From NCBI GenBank assembly GCA_046541715.1, contig JBKHCS010000038.1:1-25855 (forward strand): a DNA stretch of 25,855 bases. The letters run 5' to 3'. This document shows, one piece after another, positions 22,631-25,855 of this stretch. This DNA comes from CAYPUT01 sp046541715. GTDB taxonomy: Bacteria; Spirochaetota; Spirochaetia; DSM-27196; PWMO01. Under the pieces are notes generated by a model, which saw only the letters and a program-made list of their open reading frames with translations, searched no databases and had not been told where the DNA came from. The position numbers were made by a program, and so were the translations under genes. Every line of letters starts with the position of its first letter. The first letter of the stretch is position 1.

Positions 22631-25035
22631 GCGATACGACCAAGACTCTAACCGTAGCCATCGCCGGGAATCCCAATAGCGGAAAAACGACCCTCTTTAA
22701 CGGCTTGACCGGAAGCCGGCAGCGGATCGGCAACTGGCCCGGCGTCACTGTGGAGAAGAAGGAGGGGCCCGTAAGGCTCGACGCCCTGAGCGAGCTCTTA
22801 GTGGCTCCCTATATCCCGGCGCCGGGACATACGGATATTGCCCACGAGGGTGACGTCGCTACGGCCGGGGGAACGGCTCATTTGGTCGACCTTCCTGGTA
22901 TCTATTCCATTTCGGCGACCTCGGAGGACGAGATTATTGCCCGGGACTATCTGTTGAGCGGCGACGCCGACATGGTTCTGAACATCATCGATGCAACCAA
23001 CTTCGAACGGAACCTCTTCCTTACGATTCAGCTGATCGAAATGCGTATTCCGGTAATCGTAGTGTTGAATATGATCGATCTGGCCGAGAAAGACGGGATC
23101 GAAATCGACACCGAGCATCTCTCCAAACACCTCGGGGTTCCGGTAATCTCGGTAAGCGCGATCCGGAAGGAAGGTATCCAAAGGGTCAAGCGTGTCATCA
23201 GCGAAGCCGTTCAGGATCGACGAGTTTCGGAGGTTTCCATCCCTTACCCAGAGCCGATAGAGCGTCAGATTGAGGCCTGGGCCGCCCGGCTCTCGTCCGT
23301 CGCTCGTCGGATCGGAACGACCGAGCGGTGGATCGGAATTAAGCTTCTGGAAGGGGATCCTTGGATTCTTGCTCAAGTTGCCCAATCGGGCGACCTTAGC
23401 CGTCAGGAGGTATCCGACGCTATCGCGTCTCTCGAGTCGGAGCTTCATGAAGAAGTCGATGTGCTCTTGGCGGACGCCAGGTACGGCTTCATCCATGGCC
23501 TCGGGCGCCATGTCACCCGAAAACGGATCGACCGCGAACGAGCGACGTCCATACTCGATCGCTTTGTGATGAGTCGAGCCTTAGGGATCCCGATCTTTCT
23601 CGGCGTTATGTACTTGGTCTTCTGGCTCACGATCGCCGTCGGCGGCGCGTTTATCGACTTCTTCGATATTCTCTTCGGGACTGTCTTTGTTGATGGCTTT
23701 GGCGTTCTTCTGTCTTCGATCGGCTCTCCTGAGTGGGTGATCGGGATTCTTGCGGGGGGTATCGGAGCCGGTGTTCAGACCGTCGCTACCTTTCTGCCCA
23801 TCATCTTCACGATGTTCTTGATGTTGGCCCTCTTGGAGGATTCGGGATACATGGCCAGGGCGGCCTTCGTAATGGACCGCTTTATGCGGCTTATCGGTCT
23901 GCCGGGGAAGTCCTTTGTTCCGATGATGGTCGGCTTTGGGTGCACGGTCCCTGCCATCATGGGGACCCGGACATTGGAGACCAAGAAGGACCGCTTCATG
24001 ACGATCTTTATGTCGCCCTTCATGAGCTGCGGCGCTCGGCTTCCGGTCTACGCCCTCTTCTCGGCGGCATTCTTTCCCCGAGCCGCGGGGCTCGTCACCT
24101 TTAGCCTCTATATCGGGGGCATCGTCCTCGCGATTCTCACCGGTCTCTTTCTCAAGATGACCATCTTCAAGGGAACGGTTTCCCACTTTGTTATGGAGCT
24201 CCCGCCGTATCACATACCCCGACCGGGGCACATCCTGCGGAGCGCCTGGCACCGCCTCCGGGTATTCGCGGTCCGAGCCGGTGTCACCATCGTTATCGCG
24301 GTTTCGATTCTTGCTTTCTTCAACTCTCTTGGAACCGACGGCAGCTTCGGGAACGAAGATACCGAGCAGTCGGTTCTCGCCTCCGTAGGCCGGACGATCA
24401 CCCCGGTCTTTACCCCCATGGGAATCGAGGAAGAGAACTGGCCGGCTACGGTTGGCCTTTTTACGGGTCTTTTCGCCAAGGAGGCCATCGTCGGAACCCT
24501 GAACTCCCTCTACAGCCAGAACGAAGCGCCGGAGCTCGAAGGCGAAGGATTCGACCTTGCCGGCGGGGTCACCGAGGCCTTTTCGACTATACCGGAGAAC
24601 CTGGCCGGAGTAGGAGGCGGCTTGGTAGATCCACTCGGCCTAGGGCTGATAGGGACGGACGAGGACGCCCTTCGCGAGGAGCTCGATACCGACGGAGCGG
24701 TATTCCGCCGGATGCGAGATCAGTTTACCACTCTAGGCGCCTATGCATACCTGCTCTTTGTCCTTATCTACTTTCCCTGCGTCGCAGCTCTCGGTGCGGC
24801 GGTACGAGAAATGGGACGAGGCTACGGATGGCTCTTGGCCGGCTACCTCACTGTCCTTGCCTGGGCGGTCGCGACGCTGTTTTATCAACTCAGCTCAGGA
24901 CCTCAGTTTGGAGCGGTGGTAGGTGCTTTGTCGGTTATCGCCGGCCTCGGCCTTGTCTTCGTTGTCCTCGGTCGGACCACACGTCAGTTTGGTGACCACT
25001 CGGCCGGGGGCGTACCGTCCGGGAGCAGCGATTAG
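22627..25035 (+). CDS. feoB: Ferrous iron transporter FeoB
   Basis: 802 residues. The N-terminal G domain has G1 GNPNSGKTT (14-22), G3 DLPG (88-91), G4 NMID (148-151) and G5 SVSA (165-168). Between the NWPGVTVEKKEG segment and G3 there is an insertion of roughly 25-30 residues compared with typical FeoB proteins. A helical GDI-like region follows. The membrane part has the paired Gate motifs, including GFGCTVPAIMGTRTLE and SPFMSCGARLPVYALF with conserved Cys. It moves Fe(II) across the inner membrane. It abuts feoC with no gap (TAG then ATG). Confidence 0.97.
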   Translation: MSDTTKTLTVAIAGNPNSGKTTLFNGLTGSRQRIGNWPGVTVEKKEGPVRLDALSELLVAPYIPAPGHTDIAHEGDVATAGGTAHLVDLPGIYSISATSEDEIIARDYLLSGDADMVLNIIDATNFERNLFLTIQLIEMRIPVIVVLNMIDLAEKDGIEIDTEHLSKHLGVPVISVSAIRKEGIQRVKRVISEAVQDRRVSEVSIPYPEPIERQIEAWAARLSSVARRIGTTERWIGIKLLEGDPWILAQVAQSGDLSRQEVSDAIASLESELHEEVDVLLADARYGFIHGLGRHVTRKRIDRERATSILDRFVMSRALGIPIFLGVMYLVFWLTIAVGGAFIDFFDILFGTVFVDGFGVLLSSIGSPEWVIGILAGGIGAGVQTVATFLPIIFTMFLMLALLEDSGYMARAAFVMDRFMRLIGLPGKSFVPMMVGFGCTVPAIMGTRTLETKKDRFMTIFMSPFMSCGARLPVYALFSAAFFPRAAGLVTFSLYIGGIVLAILTGLFLKMTIFKGTVSHFVMELPPYHIPRPGHILRSAWHRLRVFAVRAGVTIVIAVSILAFFNSLGTDGSFGNEDTEQSVLASVGRTITPVFTPMGIEEENWPATVGLFTGLFAKEAIVGTLNSLYSQNEAPELEGEGFDLAGGVTEAFSTIPENLAGVGGGLVDPLGLGLIGTDEDALREELDTDGAVFRRMRDQFTTLGAYAYLLFVLIYFPCVAALGAAVREMGRGYGWLLAGYLTVLAWAVATLFYQLSSGPQFGAVVGALSVIAGLGLVFVVLGRTTRQFGDHSAGGVPSGSSD

Positions 25036-25329
25036 ATGCTTCTAACCGAGGTAAGGGAGGCTCTGAAAGACCGGGGGAGCGCTACGCTCTCCCAGCTTTC
25101 AGCCGAAACGGGAATCGACCCGCGGTTCTTGGATGCCGCTCTCGCCCATTGGGAGCATCGGGGCCGGGTTCGCCGGCACCGCGCTCTTCCGTCGACCTGT
25201 TCCCCGGTTGCCTGCAAGAGCTGCCCCTTGGTGCCGGTCTGTCGCTCCAATGAGGAGAGGTCCGAAAGGGTGGAGCAGGAATACGTGGAGTGGGTCGAGA
25301 CGGATCGAGAGAGAGAGAAGGCGCGGTAG
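25036..25329 (+). CDS. feoC: FeoC-like winged-helix protein with Cys cluster
   Basis: 97 residues. The N-terminal winged-helix pattern (LTEVREALKDRGSATLSQLS, then FLDAALAHWEHRGRVRRH) matches FeoC. It is followed by four cysteines, C55-x4-C60-x2-C63-x5-C69, the spacing expected of an Fe-S binding wing in FeoC. A charged C-terminal tail follows. It sits directly after feoB, the usual place for feoC. The role is probably control of FeoB stability or activity; DNA binding is not shown. Confidence 0.83.
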   Translation: MLLTEVREALKDRGSATLSQLSAETGIDPRFLDAALAHWEHRGRVRRHRALPSTCSPVACKSCPLVPVCRSNEERSERVEQEYVEWVETDREREKAR

Positions 25330-25341
25330 GCCGGGGCGCTC

Positions 25342-25833
25342 TTAGGAACCGACTTCCTCGGCCTCGGGCTCTTTTATGCAGTCGACGGTATAGCGGCTTT
25401 CGCAGAGCCCCGCGCAGGCCGAATTCCAGAGGAACTTGTCTCCCACGTTGTTCGCATAGTGCTCGTTGAACTGCACCAGGCGGCAGAGGACTGCCGACGG
25501 CAGGCTGTGCTCGATCTGACCGGCGACTTTCTCCGCGGTGGACTTCGGTACGCCGAGGACATTGTGGAGGAAGTCGAGGGTCGCCCGGTGGCGCAGCATA
25601 AGGTCCCGTCCCGCCTGTGACCCCTTTTCCGTAAGGGAGATGATTCCGTAGGGCTCGTAGTCAACCATCCCCTTCTCGGCAAGCCCCTTGACGATGTTCG
25701 TCACCGTCGGCGCCTTTACGTCGAGCGTTTTGGCGATGTCCTTGACCCGAGCGACCCGCTGCTCCGTCTCGAGCCGGAAGATCGTTTCGAGGTAGCGTTC
25801 CTGAGTATCCGTCAGCCCGTTAATTACACTCAC
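25342..25833 (-). CDS. DtxR/MntR-family metal-dependent transcriptional regulator
   Basis: 163 residues, convergent with feoC (12-nt gap). The N-terminal winged helix (TQERYLETIFRLE, then VKAPTVTNIVKGLAEKGMVDYE and ISLTEKG) and dimerisation helices (RHRATLDFLHNVLGV, QIEHSLP) are typical. H82, E108 and H109 match usual ligands. The position of MntR D8 / DtxR M10 appears to be R13, and the position of DtxR C102 appears to be G105. C117, C140, C144 and C152 lie in the C-terminal part, which replaces the SH3 domain of full-length DtxR. The start is GTG without a Shine-Dalgarno site; a TAGACT placed 6 nt upstream of the GTG suggests a leaderless message. It is the best candidate regulator for the metal genes. 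Confidence 0.9.
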   Translation of the reverse strand: MSVINGLTDTQERYLETIFRLETEQRVARVKDIAKTLDVKAPTVTNIVKGLAEKGMVDYEPYGIISLTEKGSQAGRDLMLRHRATLDFLHNVLGVPKSTAEKVAGQIEHSLPSAVLCRLVQFNEHYANNVGDKFLWNSACAGLCESRYTVDCIKEPEAEEVGS

Positions 25834-25836
25834 ATT

Positions 25837-25852
25837 GTTAGTCTAGCCGAAC
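25837..25852. promoter_or_regulatory. DtxR-like operator upstream of the regulator gene
   Basis: GTTAGTCTAGCCGAAC is an imperfect palindrome around CTAG and similar to DtxR/IdeR boxes. It covers the candidate -10 (TAGACT on the minus strand), so it suggests autoregulation. The window ends 3 nt beyond it, so the rest of the promoter is not visible. Confidence 0.5.
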
Positions 25853-25855
25853 TCT

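Noticed and set aside
1..25855. CRISPR array, insertion sequence, prophage or toxin-antitoxin module
   Set aside because: No regularly spaced direct repeats, transposase, integrase, phage structural protein or toxin-antitoxin pair could be seen.

Overview
The window is a dense, GC-rich bacterial chromosome segment with short intergenic gaps and many 1-17 nt gene overlaps. I see no transposase, phage gene, CRISPR array or rRNA. The gene set mixes anaerobic metabolism (class III ribonucleotide reductase, ferrous iron uptake by FeoAB) with oxygen defence (Fe/Mn superoxide dismutase), so the host is probably an anaerobe or facultative anaerobe that meets oxygen. The SBP-ATPase-permease-permease metal transporter resembles the tro operon of treponemes, so a free-living spirochaete is a reasonable but unproven guess.

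Layout. (1) 1-4080: the 3' part of a CAT-anticodon tRNA, then a leftward operon nrdR > nrdD > radical-domain/thioredoxin fusion > nrdG, behind a promoter with two NrdR boxes. (2) 4081-5110: a serine esterase gene bracketed by four copies of a 20-bp palindrome. (3) 5123-8141: leftward operon of a dihydroorotate-dehydrogenase-like flavoprotein and a dedicated ECF biotin importer (bioY-bioM-bioN). (4) 8170-9911: rightward orphan periplasmic-binding protein and superoxide dismutase, ending at a strong terminator. (5) 9938-14999: rightward run sufS-sufU-gpmA-purU-CYTH-diacylglycerol-kinase-like. (6) 14996-17618: leftward metallo-beta-lactamase-fold hydrolase; rightward RNA m5U methyltransferase with a coupled small gene. 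(7) 17615-25852: a metal locus. A leftward SBP-ATPase-permease-permease importer lies divergent from feoA-feoB-feoC, and a DtxR-family regulator converges on feoC.

The two most unusual parts are as follows. First, the class III ribonucleotide reductase appears to be split: the 696-residue NrdD ends just after its zinc site, and the glycyl-radical segment is on a separate 189-residue protein that also carries a thioredoxin-like CPNC domain. Second, both permeases of the metal importer carry C-terminal cytosolic winged-helix domains, one with a DtxR-like dimerisation segment. One permease also has a six-cysteine insertion, and the DtxR-family regulator itself has altered metal ligands and a cysteine-containing tail. 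A five-copy palindromic element links the nrd/esterase region to the metal importer, where it overlaps the -35 box.
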